DNA from: JAGXLP01 sp964649445
Lineage (GTDB): Bacteria; Bipolaricaulota; Bipolaricaulia; M55B111
Direction of reading: 5' to 3'
Assembly: GCA_964649445.1 (NCBI GenBank)
Contig: CAZYPS010000002.1
Location: 10,602-74,601 of the forward strand
Length of the DNA: 64,000 nt
Both the position numbers and the translations under genes were made by a program. Below are positions 9,060-18,709 of the stretch, one piece after another. The notes under the pieces were generated by a model. That model was not told the origin of the DNA, ran no database searches, and saw only the letters and a program-made list of their open reading frames with translations. Every line of letters starts with the position of its first letter. Within the stretch, counting starts at the first letter, position 1.

Positions 9060-10598
9060 TTACGTCTTTTTGACGAATCTCAACTCGTGCGTGCCGTTCC
9101 TTACTTCATTGTAGTCCTCTATACTGTTATGAGCGGCGCCGTATAATCCTTGATGAAACGGGATAATCGCAGGTCCTTCTTCCCTCAGGATCTTCTGAAT
9201 TTCCGTGAAGTGTTCCTGCCTTACTTCGGGTTTGACCTCTGTCGAGGCTTTATCTATGTGTTCATCCAGCTCTTCGTTGCTGTAATGTCCCTCGTTCCAG
9301 GAACCTCCCGATCTATATTGAAGCTTCAGTACGTCAAGAATATTTACCCTATGGGCCCACTGAGTTACCGTCATGTTTGCTTTCAGCCAGTACTTTGAAA
9401 AGTAGACGTCGGAATTTGACCCTTCGAGTTTGAGATCTATTCCGGCGGGCCTTACCAGCTGTTGAAGATTCAATGCCGTATCCGCACAGGGAAAGATATT
9501 TGTCGGATAATGCAATTCCATTTCGAGGCCGTTCCCATGTCCCGCTTCAGCGAGAAGTGACTTTGCTTTTTCTATGTTTTGCTCCCTCGTGCCAAGATCT
9601 TTGTACCACTTATACGTCGGAGCTATGGGATGATCATGCCCGAGGTCCCCAAATTCCGATAACACGGACTCAAGCATAAATCTCCGGTCTGCCGCGTACT
9701 TCATCGCCAATCGAACTCTATTGTCGTCAAACGGAGGCTCATCCGTTCTCATACTTATTGGAGCTTGAAATCCCCCGAGGGCGTAGTCCCCGTAAATATT
9801 TGATTCATTCCTGAGCTGCTCAAAAGTCGATAGATTAATGTTGGTTAAGATGTCCACATCTCCGGACTGGAGCATCAACTTTTTCGTCGAATCTTCGGGA
9901 ACGATAATAAAGTGAAGTTCATCCACGTAAGGTACGTCGGGAAGAAAGTAGTCAGGATTCTTTTCCAGAACCATCTTTTCTCCCGGGTTGTACTCTTTTA
10001 TTTTGAACGCACCCGTACCCGAAGGTCTCTGCTCTCCGTACTTTTCGTAATCGAAATCGTGGGCTACGATCGAAGTGTTGTAATCGTAGAAATTCAAACC
10101 AAAGTCCGGATCCCTTTCCGTCAGGTAAAATTTAGTGGTGTAACGATCGACTTCTTCAATTTTATCCACATTCTCGAATAACGACTTTGCCGGAGAGCCG
10201 ACGTCCGGATCCATTATTCTCTCCACGGTGTACTTTAAATCGGTGGAAGTGAGTTCGGTTCCGTGGTGAAACTTGACCCCTTCTCGAAGCTTAAACGACC
10301 ATTCCGTCCTGTCTTCGTTAAAACTGTAATCTTCTACCAACGAGGGAGTCCGTTCGCTTTCCTCACCCCTTAACCTGAACAGATAATCGGAGTGAACGCT
10401 GGCCATTACTTGGCCGGGAGAATCACCAAGTAAACCCGGGGTAATCCTACCCGGCGGCCTTACTCCTACTCTAACTACGTTTTTATCGGATTGACTCTTG
10501 CCGGAAAACGACCATAATCCTGGAATTGATACAGCTGCACCTGTAACTGCAACGCCCTTTATAAAATCTCTTCGAGATACTCTACGGTCTTTACTCAT
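9060..10598 (-). CDS. Tat-exported ABC transporter substrate-binding protein (family 5), copy 2
   Basis: This is a periplasmic solute-binding protein of the dipeptide/oligopeptide/nickel class (SBP family 5), 512 residues. The start carries a twin-arginine signal (SRRDFIKG followed by a hydrophobic stretch) and no lipobox Cys, so the mature protein should be soluble. Family features include KLREGVKFHHGTELTSTDLKY near residue 90 and the late LREEGPAIIPF. It is a clear paralogue of the protein at 14594-16126: both share GHDHPI, DLGTRE and ISMRTD with PPFDD in the same places. SD AGGGAGG precedes the ATG. It follows the ATPase gene in the same direction. The substrate is unknown; family 5 proteins bind more than peptides. 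Confidence 0.93.
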   Translation of the reverse strand: MSKDRRVSRRDFIKGVAVTGAAVSIPGLWSFSGKSQSDKNVVRVGVRPPGRITPGLLGDSPGQVMASVHSDYLFRLRGEESERTPSLVEDYSFNEDRTEWSFKLREGVKFHHGTELTSTDLKYTVERIMDPDVGSPAKSLFENVDKIEEVDRYTTKFYLTERDPDFGLNFYDYNTSIVAHDFDYEKYGEQRPSGTGAFKIKEYNPGEKMVLEKNPDYFLPDVPYVDELHFIIVPEDSTKKLMLQSGDVDILTNINLSTFEQLRNESNIYGDYALGGFQAPISMRTDEPPFDDNRVRLAMKYAADRRFMLESVLSEFGDLGHDHPIAPTYKWYKDLGTREQNIEKAKSLLAEAGHGNGLEMELHYPTNIFPCADTALNLQQLVRPAGIDLKLEGSNSDVYFSKYWLKANMTVTQWAHRVNILDVLKLQYRSGGSWNEGHYSNEELDEHIDKASTEVKPEVRQEHFTEIQKILREEGPAIIPFHQGLYGAAHNSIEDYNEVRNGTHELRFVKKT

Positions 10599-10685
10599 GT
10601 TACCTCCCTGAAGAAAATGGGTTTTGAAAATTTATACCTTACCCTTCGATTAGATTTTACCTGTAAACCACCCCCTAAATCGAAC

Positions 10686-12728
10686 TCAGGATAGTACCGG
10701 CTCAACATCCATCAGTTCATCTTTTGGAATGACGCACTTGATCACGTGATTCCCTGCCTCTCTTTCCGGTATTGGTTCCCGCTCGCATTCCTTGCCGACC
10801 TTCCTCGGACACCTCGTATGGAATACGCAACCGCTCGGAGGATTGACAGCCGAGGGTACCGACCCCGTCAACCTGATCCGTTTCCGCCGAAGATCGGGAT
10901 CCGGTACGGGAATTGCCGAAAGTAATGCTTCCGTATACGGATGATAGGGAGGAGAAAATATCTTGTCCGATGAGCCAAACTCGACTATATTACCGAGATA
11001 CATAACTGCGATATAGTTGCTTATGTGGCGCACTACGCTAAGATCATGGGAGATAAAGAGATAACTCGTTCCCGAGCCTTCCTGAAGGTCGAGCAGTAGA
11101 TTCAAGATTGTAGCCTGAACGGATACGTCCAAACTCGAAGTAGGCTCATCGTGCAGGACCAGCGCCGGATTGGTCGCAAAAGCCCGGGCAGTTGCAACCC
11201 TCTGTTTCTGGCCTCCCGACAGCTGATCAGGATACCTTTCCGCAAGTTTGGGGTCAAGCCCTACTGCAGCCAGCAAATCGGCAGTAGTCTGGGGGATCTC
11301 ATCTCTTGAGAAGTCCCCATGCATTATTAACGGTCGAGCAATTGCCTGGCCGACAGTTCTCTTTGGGTTCAAAGTCGACCTCGGATCCTGAAAGACAATC
11401 TGTATCCTCTTCAACGTCTCCTTTGACCTCCGGGATACATCCGTAGTTATGTCCTTCCCGGCAAAGTCAATTTCCCCTTCCGTGGGCTTAGTTAGGCCAA
11501 TTATGGTTCGAGCAAGGGTGGTTTTCCCACAACCTGACTCACCAACTACCCCTACCGTTTCTCCCCGCTCCAGAGTAAGGTCTACACCGTCCACGGCTCT
11601 AACCGGAGGTTCACTGGCACCCGGCAACCAGCTTCCACCACCACCAAAATACTTTTTGAGCTCCTGAACCTGGAGTATTGAACCTTCTCCTTCAAGTTCG
11701 GAGGGCCCTTCCCAAACGGGACGACCGCCGACCTCTTCCGATTCCGTCTCCTCCGCCCCTTCAATCGGTGCAAAGAAACATTTTGCACGGTGATCTCCCT
11801 CTTTCGCTTCTAGAGGTGGCTCGGCTTCGAAACACTTGTCCTGCCTAAAAGGACACCTCGTATTGAACTTACAGCCATGGGGAAGATCCGTTAAATCAAC
11901 CATGGATCCAGGGATATCTTCCAGGGATCCCTTTTTTCCTTCCGGATCGGGCAGGGACCTTAGAAGCAATTTGGTATAGGGATGAAACGGTTCCTCGAAC
12001 AGTTCCGCTATCTCCGATTGTTCAACTATCTGCCCCGCATACATAACCTCTATTCTGTCACCAATTCGGGCTATTACCCCAAGATCATGGGTAATGTAGA
12101 GAAAAGCAGAATTGAGGTCCTCCTTCAGTTCTTCGATTATATCCAGTATCCTCGCTTCAGTAGTCACGTCCAGATTCGTCGTCGGTTCATCCAGGATTAA
12201 TAACTCCGGCTTCCCCATCAAACCGGCAGCGATGCCTATCCGTTGCCGCATTCCCCCTGATAACTCGTGGGGATATCGGTTTATTATCTCTTCCGGGTCA
12301 CGAATATGGACACGATCTAACAGTTCGACCGCCTCCTCCAACGCTTCGTCTCGGGAAGCTAAATCGTGGGCAGTCGCAACCTCCAAAATCTGTTCTCCAA
12401 CAGGTATAGAAGGATTTAGCGAAGCAGTGGGGTCCTGATAGATCATCCCCATGTGCTTCCCCCAGATATCTTCCATTTCGGAATTTGGCTTATCCTTGAG
12501 GTCTTCTCCATTAAACAGGATTCGACCACCGGTTATCTCTCCGTTCCTGTCGAGATATTTCATGATCGCAAATGCCAGAGTGCTCTTACCGCAGCCGGAT
12601 TCACCTACCACCCCCAGGACCTCTCCTGGAGCAACTTCCATAGATACTTTGTTGATTGAATTAACGTCTGCCCGGTCCGTCCTGTATACGACCTCTAAAT
12701 CCTCAATTCTAAGTACCGGCTCCGTCAT
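10686..12728 (-). CDS. Fused double ATPase of a peptide-type ABC importer (DppD-DppF fusion)
   Basis: Two complete ABC ATPase modules are joined in one 680-residue chain, replacing the separate DppD and DppF proteins. Module one has Walker A GESGCGKSTLA near residue 40, the signature LSGGMRQR and Walker B LLILDEPT; module two has GESGCGKTTLA near residue 405, LSGGQKQR and LVLHDEPTSSLD, in which the usual residue before the Asp is His. Each module ends with the oligopeptide-transporter extension containing a Cys-rich PxGCxFxTRC segment, which in related proteins holds an iron-sulfur cluster. The ATG overlaps the stop of the permease gene by one base. It would energise the two permeases encoded just upstream. 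Confidence 0.95.
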   Translation of the reverse strand: MTEPVLRIEDLEVVYRTDRADVNSINKVSMEVAPGEVLGVVGESGCGKSTLAFAIMKYLDRNGEITGGRILFNGEDLKDKPNSEMEDIWGKHMGMIYQDPTASLNPSIPVGEQILEVATAHDLASRDEALEEAVELLDRVHIRDPEEIINRYPHELSGGMRQRIGIAAGLMGKPELLILDEPTTNLDVTTEARILDIIEELKEDLNSAFLYITHDLGVIARIGDRIEVMYAGQIVEQSEIAELFEEPFHPYTKLLLRSLPDPEGKKGSLEDIPGSMVDLTDLPHGCKFNTRCPFRQDKCFEAEPPLEAKEGDHRAKCFFAPIEGAEETESEEVGGRPVWEGPSELEGEGSILQVQELKKYFGGGGSWLPGASEPPVRAVDGVDLTLERGETVGVVGESGCGKTTLARTIIGLTKPTEGEIDFAGKDITTDVSRRSKETLKRIQIVFQDPRSTLNPKRTVGQAIARPLIMHGDFSRDEIPQTTADLLAAVGLDPKLAERYPDQLSGGQKQRVATARAFATNPALVLHDEPTSSLDVSVQATILNLLLDLQEGSGTSYLFISHDLSVVRHISNYIAVMYLGNIVEFGSSDKIFSPPYHPYTEALLSAIPVPDPDLRRKRIRLTGSVPSAVNPPSGCVFHTRCPRKVGKECEREPIPEREAGNHVIKCVIPKDELMDVEPVLS

Positions 12729-13603
12729 TACTTTTCACCCCCGGTGACTTCTTCGAGGCCTTCGGCAAAGAAATTAGCCCCCAGAACCATAGAAGCAATT
12801 GCCAGGGCGGGAAAGATGGCAAGCCAGGGGGCAACCTGAAGATAGCTCCGGGATTCACTAATCATCAGGCCCCAGTCCGGTGTCGGTGGCTGAACACCAA
12901 GTCCCAGAAAGCCAAGTGAGGCGCTCAAGAATATCGAGTAAGCGAACCTAATCGCCGCCTCGACGCCTAGTGTATCCAAGATATTTGGAAGGATTTCGGC
13001 TCCCATGATATAGAGATCGGATTCCCCGCGTACTCGTGCTGCCTCTACGTATTCTTGGTTTTTTACCTGAAGCGTTGCCGACCGGGCAACCCTGCCTATT
13101 CTTGGCGTGTGAGCAATTCCAATTACTATTATCACATTGATCGTTCCGGGTCCGAGAACCCCCAATACGAACATCGCAATAAGTAAAGCGGGAAACGACA
13201 TAAGGATATCCATCAACCTTCCCAGGATTTCTTCAATCCAGCCACCAAAGTAAGCGGCAGATAAACCCAAAGCAGTACCACCGACCAACCCCAAAAACGT
13301 CGCCGATAGGGCAAGTGAAAAAGCCGTTCGACTCCCAATTACTACTCTCGTAAAGACGTCACGACCCCACCTGTCCGTACCAAAGGGGTGCTTTAACGAA
13401 GGTCCGACGAATTGGTCGGACGAAAAATCCGTCGGTCCATAGGGCGTAATATAGGGAGCAAGGACGGAAATAGCCACCCATAAGAGTATGATAACCAGCC
13501 CCGCGAACCCCAGAGGTTTCCGTCTGAGGCGAGCAAGGTAAGAGAAGCCGTTTTTCACTCTTTCCCATAGGCTAGGCGCAAGGTTAGGACCAGTCTCAGC
13601 CAT
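12728..13603 (-). CDS. Peptide-type ABC transporter permease, DppC class
   Basis: This is an inner-membrane permease of 291 residues with one helix near residue 35 followed by the typical five-helix permease core. Family signs are GTDRWGRDVFTRV near residue 75 and the EAA loop EAARVRGESDLYIMGAEILPNI, which docks on the ATPase. The amino-terminal region before the first helix is the usual DppC/OppC extension. The start and stop overlap the neighbouring permease and ATPase genes by one base each (TGATG and TAATG), showing tight translational coupling. It pairs with the DppB-class protein to form the channel; the substrate is set by the two binding proteins flanking the set. Confidence 0.95.
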   Translation of the reverse strand: MAETGPNLAPSLWERVKNGFSYLARLRRKPLGFAGLVIILLWVAISVLAPYITPYGPTDFSSDQFVGPSLKHPFGTDRWGRDVFTRVVIGSRTAFSLALSATFLGLVGGTALGLSAAYFGGWIEEILGRLMDILMSFPALLIAMFVLGVLGPGTINVIIVIGIAHTPRIGRVARSATLQVKNQEYVEAARVRGESDLYIMGAEILPNILDTLGVEAAIRFAYSIFLSASLGFLGLGVQPPTPDWGLMISESRSYLQVAPWLAIFPALAIASMVLGANFFAEGLEEVTGGEK

Positions 13604-14577
13604 CAGCTTTCCCCCCTGTCGTAACGTATTCTCGGATCCAGCAAAGTGTACAATAAGTCAGTACCAAAATTGACCGCAATGTAAGCGGTAACCACGAAAA
13701 GAAGTCCCGCCTCCATCACAGGAATATCTCGGTGCTGAATAGCATTGAGTACCAATCGAGCAACTCCGGGATAGCCAAAGGTCGCTTCCACTACGACCGC
13801 ACCTCCGAGTAGCCATCCCAGGTTAATAGCAATGACCGTCACAGCAGGGAGCAAGGCATTCCGAAGTACGTGTTTTGTTATAACGGTGCGGCGACCCAGG
13901 CCCTTAAGAGTAGCAGCCCTGGTATAATCAGACCTCAGAACTTTGACCATACTGGCCCTTATATGCCTGGTGATATAACCCAGCATGACTCCTGATAGCG
14001 CCAGTACCGGCAAAATTAGCTTTGGAATTTGGTTTATCAAACCCTGAGAAAGGTCGATCGAACTCGAGGCAGGCAACCAACCAAGCTGGACCGAAAATAT
14101 CAGGATTAGAACCAGCCCGGTTATAAACGAAGGAAACGAAATTAAACCCAGAGTTGTTATAGATATAAGTCGATCAAACCAGCTACCCGGCCTGAGTCCC
14201 GCAATAATTCCGAGAAGAAACGAAATCGGAATGATAATTATCATTGCCCCCGCCGCGAGGATCAAAGAATTTCTCGCTCGCCGCAACAGCAACGGCCCGA
14301 CCTTAACTCCGGTCTTGCTGAGTGAAGTTCCCAGATCACCCCGAAAAACTCCGACCAGCCAATCGAAGTAGCGAACGTGCAGTGGTTCGTTCAACTTCAA
14401 CTTTTCCCTGAGCGCCTGGAGTGAGTCCTCGGTTGCATATTGACCGAGAATCATCTGCGCCACGTCTCCGGGTAGAGCCTCGGCTACCAGAAATATGATG
14501 ACCGAGGCCACCGCTATGCTGACTATTGCCTGTAATAAACGTTTACCGCTGTAAGCTAACACTTTCCTAGACACCAA
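13603..14577 (-). CDS. Peptide-type ABC transporter permease, DppB class
   Basis: This 324-residue inner-membrane protein has the DppB arrangement: a first helix near residues 15-35, the periplasmic segment GDVAQMILGQYATEDSL, the RYFDWLVGVFRGDLGTS motif near residue 70 and five further helices. The EAA loop reads TRAATLKGLGRRTVITKHVLRNALLP. The carboxy end FGTDLLYTLLDPRIRY is characteristic. The start appears to be TTG or the next-codon GTG with only a weak ribosome site, so translation may depend on read-through from the preceding binding-protein gene 16 bases away. It works with the downstream DppC-class permease and fused ATPase. Confidence 0.95.
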   Translation of the reverse strand: MVSRKVLAYSGKRLLQAIVSIAVASVIIFLVAEALPGDVAQMILGQYATEDSLQALREKLKLNEPLHVRYFDWLVGVFRGDLGTSLSKTGVKVGPLLLRRARNSLILAAGAMIIIIPISFLLGIIAGLRPGSWFDRLISITTLGLISFPSFITGLVLILIFSVQLGWLPASSSIDLSQGLINQIPKLILPVLALSGVMLGYITRHIRASMVKVLRSDYTRAATLKGLGRRTVITKHVLRNALLPAVTVIAINLGWLLGGAVVVEATFGYPGVARLVLNAIQHRDIPVMEAGLLFVVTAYIAVNFGTDLLYTLLDPRIRYDRGES

Positions 14578-14593
14578 CTATTTAATTATCCGT

Positions 14594-16126
14594 TCAGTCG
14601 ACCGTAAAGTAACGATATTCGGCGGCTGCAGCCCTGGTCATCCAGAAGTCCTCAACTCTCTCGCTTAGACCGCTGAAATCGGCACCAAAGAAGGGAATGA
14701 TTGTTCCCCCGTCCTCCCGCAGTATTCGCTGTATCTCGGCAAAGTGCTTCTCGCGCTCTTCCTCGTCCAGTTCAGTCGCCGCTCCTTCAATATGCTCGTC
14801 TAATTCTGGGTTCTTATAGTGGGATTCGTTCCAGGGTCCATCTCCCTTGAAAGCAACGTTCAATAAATCAACGGGGTTCTCACGGTGGATCCACTCTGTA
14901 CAGGTCATATTTGCCTTGAGCCAGTACTTGGAATAATATACGTCCCCGCTCGAACCCACCAGGTTGATATCAATGCCCGCCGGCTTTGCCATCTGCTGGT
15001 AATTTAAAACTGTCGAAGGCACCACCGGAAAGTTATTACCGTAGTGTAGATCCACGCTAATACCATCCTCGTACCCTGCTTCTGCCAGTAGTTCCCTTGC
15101 CTTTTCGACGTTTCTCTCCCGTGTCCCTAAATCCTCGTACCAGGGATAGCCTTCCCAGATCGGGTGATCGTGACCAAGACTTCCGACCCCACCCATAGCC
15201 GATTCGAACATCTGCTCCCTGTCAACTACGTATTTCATCGCCTTGCGAACTCTGGGATCGTCGAACGGGGGCTGATCGGTTCTCATGCTAATAGGCGTAT
15301 GAAAGGCCGACTTAGTTGCAACCGCTTTCGTTTTTGCAGAATTCTTAAGGCGCTCGTACTGTTCCAATCCTATAAACGGTGCAATATCGGCGTCGCCCGA
15401 TTCAATCATTACCATCCTCGTGGCCATTTCGGGTACTATTCTAATTCTGAGTTCGTCCACCTGGGGGACGCCCTCCATCCAGTAATCGTCGAATTTTTCA
15501 AACGTCAGTGATTCTCCCGGCTTATAATCTACCAGCTTGAACGGACCCGTACCGGAATGTTTTTGCTCTGTATAATTGAAATCTTCTGCCAGAACCACGG
15601 TATTGTAGGCAAAAAACTTTAGCTGAAAATCCGGGACGGGACGGTCGAGCTCAAATACGACGGTGTACTTGTCTTTCTTCGTAACGTTTTGTACGGCGGA
15701 AAACAGAGACTTCTGGGGCGACCCGAAGTCGGGATCCATGATTCGGTTAAATGTAAAGACGACGTCGTCCGCCGTCATCTCCGACCCGTGATGAAACTTT
15801 ACGCCTTCTTTTAACTTAAAAGTCCACCTCTTTCCGTCTGTGGTTCTATCGTAATCTTCTACCAGCCAGGGTGTCCGCTCACCCTCGTCCCCGTGACCTT
15901 CCAGCATGAACAACCGCTCGTACATTGCGTCCGCTATATTCTGACCGGGTGCGTCAGTCAACCTCCCCGGAATAATTGTGGTGGGGCTATCTACAACTAC
16001 TGTCCCCGTAAGGTTCTCCTGAGCGGTTGTTTGTGAACCAAAAAGCCCTGTCGAGAAAAGGGCTAGAGAGCCACCGGCGTAAGCCGCGCGCTTCAGAAAC
16101 TTCCTCCTGCTAATACTTTTGGACAT
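14594..16126 (-). CDS. Tat-exported ABC transporter substrate-binding protein (family 5), copy 1
   Basis: This 510-residue periplasmic binding protein precedes the permease genes. The twin-arginine signal SRRKFLKRAAYAGG and a following hydrophobic run are clear, and no lipobox Cys is present. Family 5 motifs include KLKEGVKFHHGSEMTADDVVF, GTGPFKLVDYKPGE and ILREDGGTIIPF. It is similar along its length to the protein at 9060-10598, indicating duplication within the operon. AGGAGG lies before the ATG. Because the upstream genes encode a methyltransferase pair and an MmgE/PrpD protein, the ligand may be a methylated amine or related organic compound rather than a peptide; this is inference from context only. 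Confidence 0.93.
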   Translation of the reverse strand: MSKSISRRKFLKRAAYAGGSLALFSTGLFGSQTTAQENLTGTVVVDSPTTIIPGRLTDAPGQNIADAMYERLFMLEGHGDEGERTPWLVEDYDRTTDGKRWTFKLKEGVKFHHGSEMTADDVVFTFNRIMDPDFGSPQKSLFSAVQNVTKKDKYTVVFELDRPVPDFQLKFFAYNTVVLAEDFNYTEQKHSGTGPFKLVDYKPGESLTFEKFDDYWMEGVPQVDELRIRIVPEMATRMVMIESGDADIAPFIGLEQYERLKNSAKTKAVATKSAFHTPISMRTDQPPFDDPRVRKAMKYVVDREQMFESAMGGVGSLGHDHPIWEGYPWYEDLGTRERNVEKARELLAEAGYEDGISVDLHYGNNFPVVPSTVLNYQQMAKPAGIDINLVGSSGDVYYSKYWLKANMTCTEWIHRENPVDLLNVAFKGDGPWNESHYKNPELDEHIEGAATELDEEEREKHFAEIQRILREDGGTIIPFFGADFSGLSERVEDFWMTRAAAAEYRYFTVD

Positions 16127-16197
16127 AAATACCTCCTATGGGCCTGTGGATGTTCAAATTAAACCAAACCAATCACAAAAATTTCAACACAAAAAGA

Positions 16198-17568
16198 CTA
16201 TTCAACCACCTCCGGGTGAGAGCTTTGCCCTGCCAGCAGACAGGTAAAATCGGAGATCCTAGTAACCGTCTCGAATTCTTTCACCAGTTCCAACACCTTT
16301 TCTTTCTCATTTTTCTCGAGGAATGGATCCACGATTCGATCGAACTTATCCGCGATATTCTCCAAAGAGGCAACACGTGCAGGCTCCGAGGTCACAGTTC
16401 CCGATTCAAAGGTCCTGCCATCGACCGTCTCAATGGTCACCTCAGTCGGCCACGCAGAAGTCTCGCCGACCTCCCTGGTGAGCGACCTGTTCATCTTTTC
16501 CAACTTCTCGGATTTAACTATCTCTATTCTTTCCGCCATCGCTCGCAGCTCAGGATCATCAAACCTTTCCCTCGACATACCGCCGACTGACACCCCTCCG
16601 TCAACTAGTGCTACGGCCAGAGGCCATTTCACGTTAAACTGAGCCTCCACTTCGTTAGAGGGAACGTCCTGACATAGCGCAATCAACTTCGAGAACCCTC
16701 GAACTTCCACTCTCTCGATTTCGCCCTTCGTTATATCGTGAGAATTCAGGAGCCCACGAGCCGCCTTTATCGGTGGATGTGACCAGCTACAGGACGGGAT
16801 TTCCTTAAACTCTACACCGCCCTCTTCCGCCATTATGTAGTGACTTCCCAGTTCTTCAAACAAAGAATTGTGATCTTTGGTTTCAAAGGAAGTCCCCGAA
16901 CCCGTGAAACCTCCCTTGGCCCATTCGGCCGCGATAATTCCCGTCATTGCTCCCCAGCCTGTTCCATGCTTGACCATAGAGGGGTTCTCCACCGCCCTCA
17001 TCATAGGTAAATAAGGCGAGTTGTAGTCCGCTATACCGAGAGCGTTACGAATCTCTTCCCCCTTCAGCCCGATCAAATTAGCAGATGCGGCGGCACAGGC
17101 CACCGACCCCCAGGAACCACAGGATCGGTATTCTTCGAACCTCTCGTGCCAGCACTTCCCCACCCGGTGAGCAGTCTCGTAACCTGCCGCTATGGCGGCA
17201 AGAACCTCCTTGCCAGAGGAACCCTGGCTTTCGCCGAGTGCCAGGACCGTCGGAATTATCTGAGCTCCTGGATGACCTCTGGTGTACTTTCCACCATCAT
17301 CTATGTCTAGCGCGTTAGCCATGTATCCGTTCGCCAGGGCAGCACCAACTGGAGCAGCTTGGCCCTTCATGATAACCGTCGCGTCTCCTTTTCCCCAGGT
17401 TTCCATTGCAAAGTTCGATACGATCTCCCCTGACCGGCTATCACTTCCCGCTATAGCCGCACTCACCGCATCAAGGAGGCAGGTTTTCGTTTTGCGCTTC
17501 ACTTCGTCCGGCAGGTCGTTCCAGCCAAGATCTCTCAGAAAAGAGACAAGATAGTCTGTCGCGCTCAT
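16198..17568 (-). CDS. MmgE/PrpD family protein
   Basis: The MmgE/PrpD fold holds 2-methylcitrate dehydratase, cis-aconitate decarboxylase and related epimerases or lyases. This 456-residue cytosolic protein shows the family features: an all-helical amino half with DAVSAAIAGSDSRSG near residue 32, DIDDGGKYTRGHPGAQIIPTVLAL near residue 90 with the conserved Asp and His, GYETAHRVG, and the later mixed domain with FNVKWPLAVAL. Which reaction it does cannot be told. The gene overlaps the end of the UroD-family gene by four bases (ATGA) and is followed by the importer genes, so it very likely acts on the imported compound or a breakdown product. Citrate-cycle partners such as PrpB or PrpC are absent, arguing against a simple methylcitrate role. 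Confidence 0.9.
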   Translation of the reverse strand: MSATDYLVSFLRDLGWNDLPDEVKRKTKTCLLDAVSAAIAGSDSRSGEIVSNFAMETWGKGDATVIMKGQAAPVGAALANGYMANALDIDDGGKYTRGHPGAQIIPTVLALGESQGSSGKEVLAAIAAGYETAHRVGKCWHERFEEYRSCGSWGSVACAAASANLIGLKGEEIRNALGIADYNSPYLPMMRAVENPSMVKHGTGWGAMTGIIAAEWAKGGFTGSGTSFETKDHNSLFEELGSHYIMAEEGGVEFKEIPSCSWSHPPIKAARGLLNSHDITKGEIERVEVRGFSKLIALCQDVPSNEVEAQFNVKWPLAVALVDGGVSVGGMSRERFDDPELRAMAERIEIVKSEKLEKMNRSLTREVGETSAWPTEVTIETVDGRTFESGTVTSEPARVASLENIADKFDRIVDPFLEKNEKEKVLELVKEFETVTRISDFTCLLAGQSSHPEVVE

Positions 17569-18668
17569 CCGAAATATACCTCCCGCTCTTCCATATTATC
17601 ACCGACCAGATCGAGCGGGTAACCTCCACGGTTTTTTGTCGTCTCTACCATGGCTTCCACGTTGGCGGACGGAGTTTCAGGTGCTAGAGAACAGTTTCCA
17701 GCCAGGATGTAGTTTCCATCAGGTCCTGCAGCCTCTATGCTGGTCTCGACTGCCTTTTTTATATCCTCTGCATTGCCGGTTAAAAGTAGCCCCGAAGTTG
17801 GTATCCGACCCATGATAGTAGTCTCGGGATAACTATTCCTTATTTCTTCGAGTCCCTTACCCCCTATACCGTCGATGTGATAGATGTCCGCACCGGCCCG
17901 AACCGCCAGGTCGAATCGGTCACCCCACTCCCCACAGGTATGAAAGAGTACCTTCGCCTCAGTATTAGAACGTACCTTATTTATTATCTCTTTCTCGGAA
18001 GGATAAACCAGCTCCCGGTATTGTGTTCGGGATATCATAGAGCTGCTGGCAAACGGGTCGGTAATTCCGAGAACGTCGGCCCCCGCCTCGACGGTCAGTG
18101 CGGCGTACTCGTAAACTTTTTCCGTCATCAGATCGACCAGCTCTTTAACGAACGAGGAGTCTCGAATTAAATTCTCGAATAACTTCTCAAAACCTCTAAG
18201 CAGACAGGCCTCTCGAAACGGAGAAGAGATAGAAGCAATTAGTGGAATATCAGAAATGAGTTCCTTTTTTAGCTTTTCATTGACCTCTAAGGTGAACGGT
18301 ACAAAATCCCCATCGATAACCTCTCGAGAGTAGAGTTTATCAAGATCGATTCTATCACTTTTTCCAGTTAGCCCGGGTTCCGTCATACTCGGGGACTCGT
18401 CATCCCCGATAAGCAATTTAGCTCCGAGCGCATCGGCAATCATGCCCGGACCACCGAGTCCAGTCACTCCGTCATAACCAAACTTCCTAAGACCGACAAT
18501 CTGGGCTTCGACGAACTTTTCTCCATTTTTCATAACCTCTCCATAATTGTACCCCGCTTGACGAATTTGGAAATGATTGGAATAAGTTAGGACCGGTACC
18601 CTGTCAGGCTCTTCCGACCCAATACATGCAAATACTCTATCTTTAGAACTGTAGTTAAATTCCGTCAT
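17565..18668 (-). CDS. Uroporphyrinogen decarboxylase-fold methyltransferase (MtaA/MtbA/CmuA-like)
   Basis: The protein has the UroD fold but is more likely a corrinoid-dependent methyltransferase than a haem enzyme. It carries the zinc triad of that group: H243-x-C245 in LFHTCGEWGD and C326 in LAGNCSLAPETP, which in MtaA-type proteins binds the methyl-accepting thiol. The 367-residue length fits. Real haem HemE lacks this His-x-Cys pattern, and no other haem gene is near. It lies immediately after the MttB-family gene and overlaps the MmgE/PrpD gene by four bases. It may carry methyl groups from a methylated corrinoid protein to an acceptor; the acceptor is unknown (coenzyme M in methanogens, but perhaps THF or another thiol here). 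Confidence 0.88.
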   Translation of the reverse strand: MTEFNYSSKDRVFACIGSEEPDRVPVLTYSNHFQIRQAGYNYGEVMKNGEKFVEAQIVGLRKFGYDGVTGLGGPGMIADALGAKLLIGDDESPSMTEPGLTGKSDRIDLDKLYSREVIDGDFVPFTLEVNEKLKKELISDIPLIASISSPFREACLLRGFEKLFENLIRDSSFVKELVDLMTEKVYEYAALTVEAGADVLGITDPFASSSMISRTQYRELVYPSEKEIINKVRSNTEAKVLFHTCGEWGDRFDLAVRAGADIYHIDGIGGKGLEEIRNSYPETTIMGRIPTSGLLLTGNAEDIKKAVETSIEAAGPDGNYILAGNCSLAPETPSANVEAMVETTKNRGGYPLDLVGDNMEEREVYFG

Positions 18669-18709
18669 CCAAACTCCAGGGTTACAAATTTTGTCACCAA
18701 ACCGAGCAG

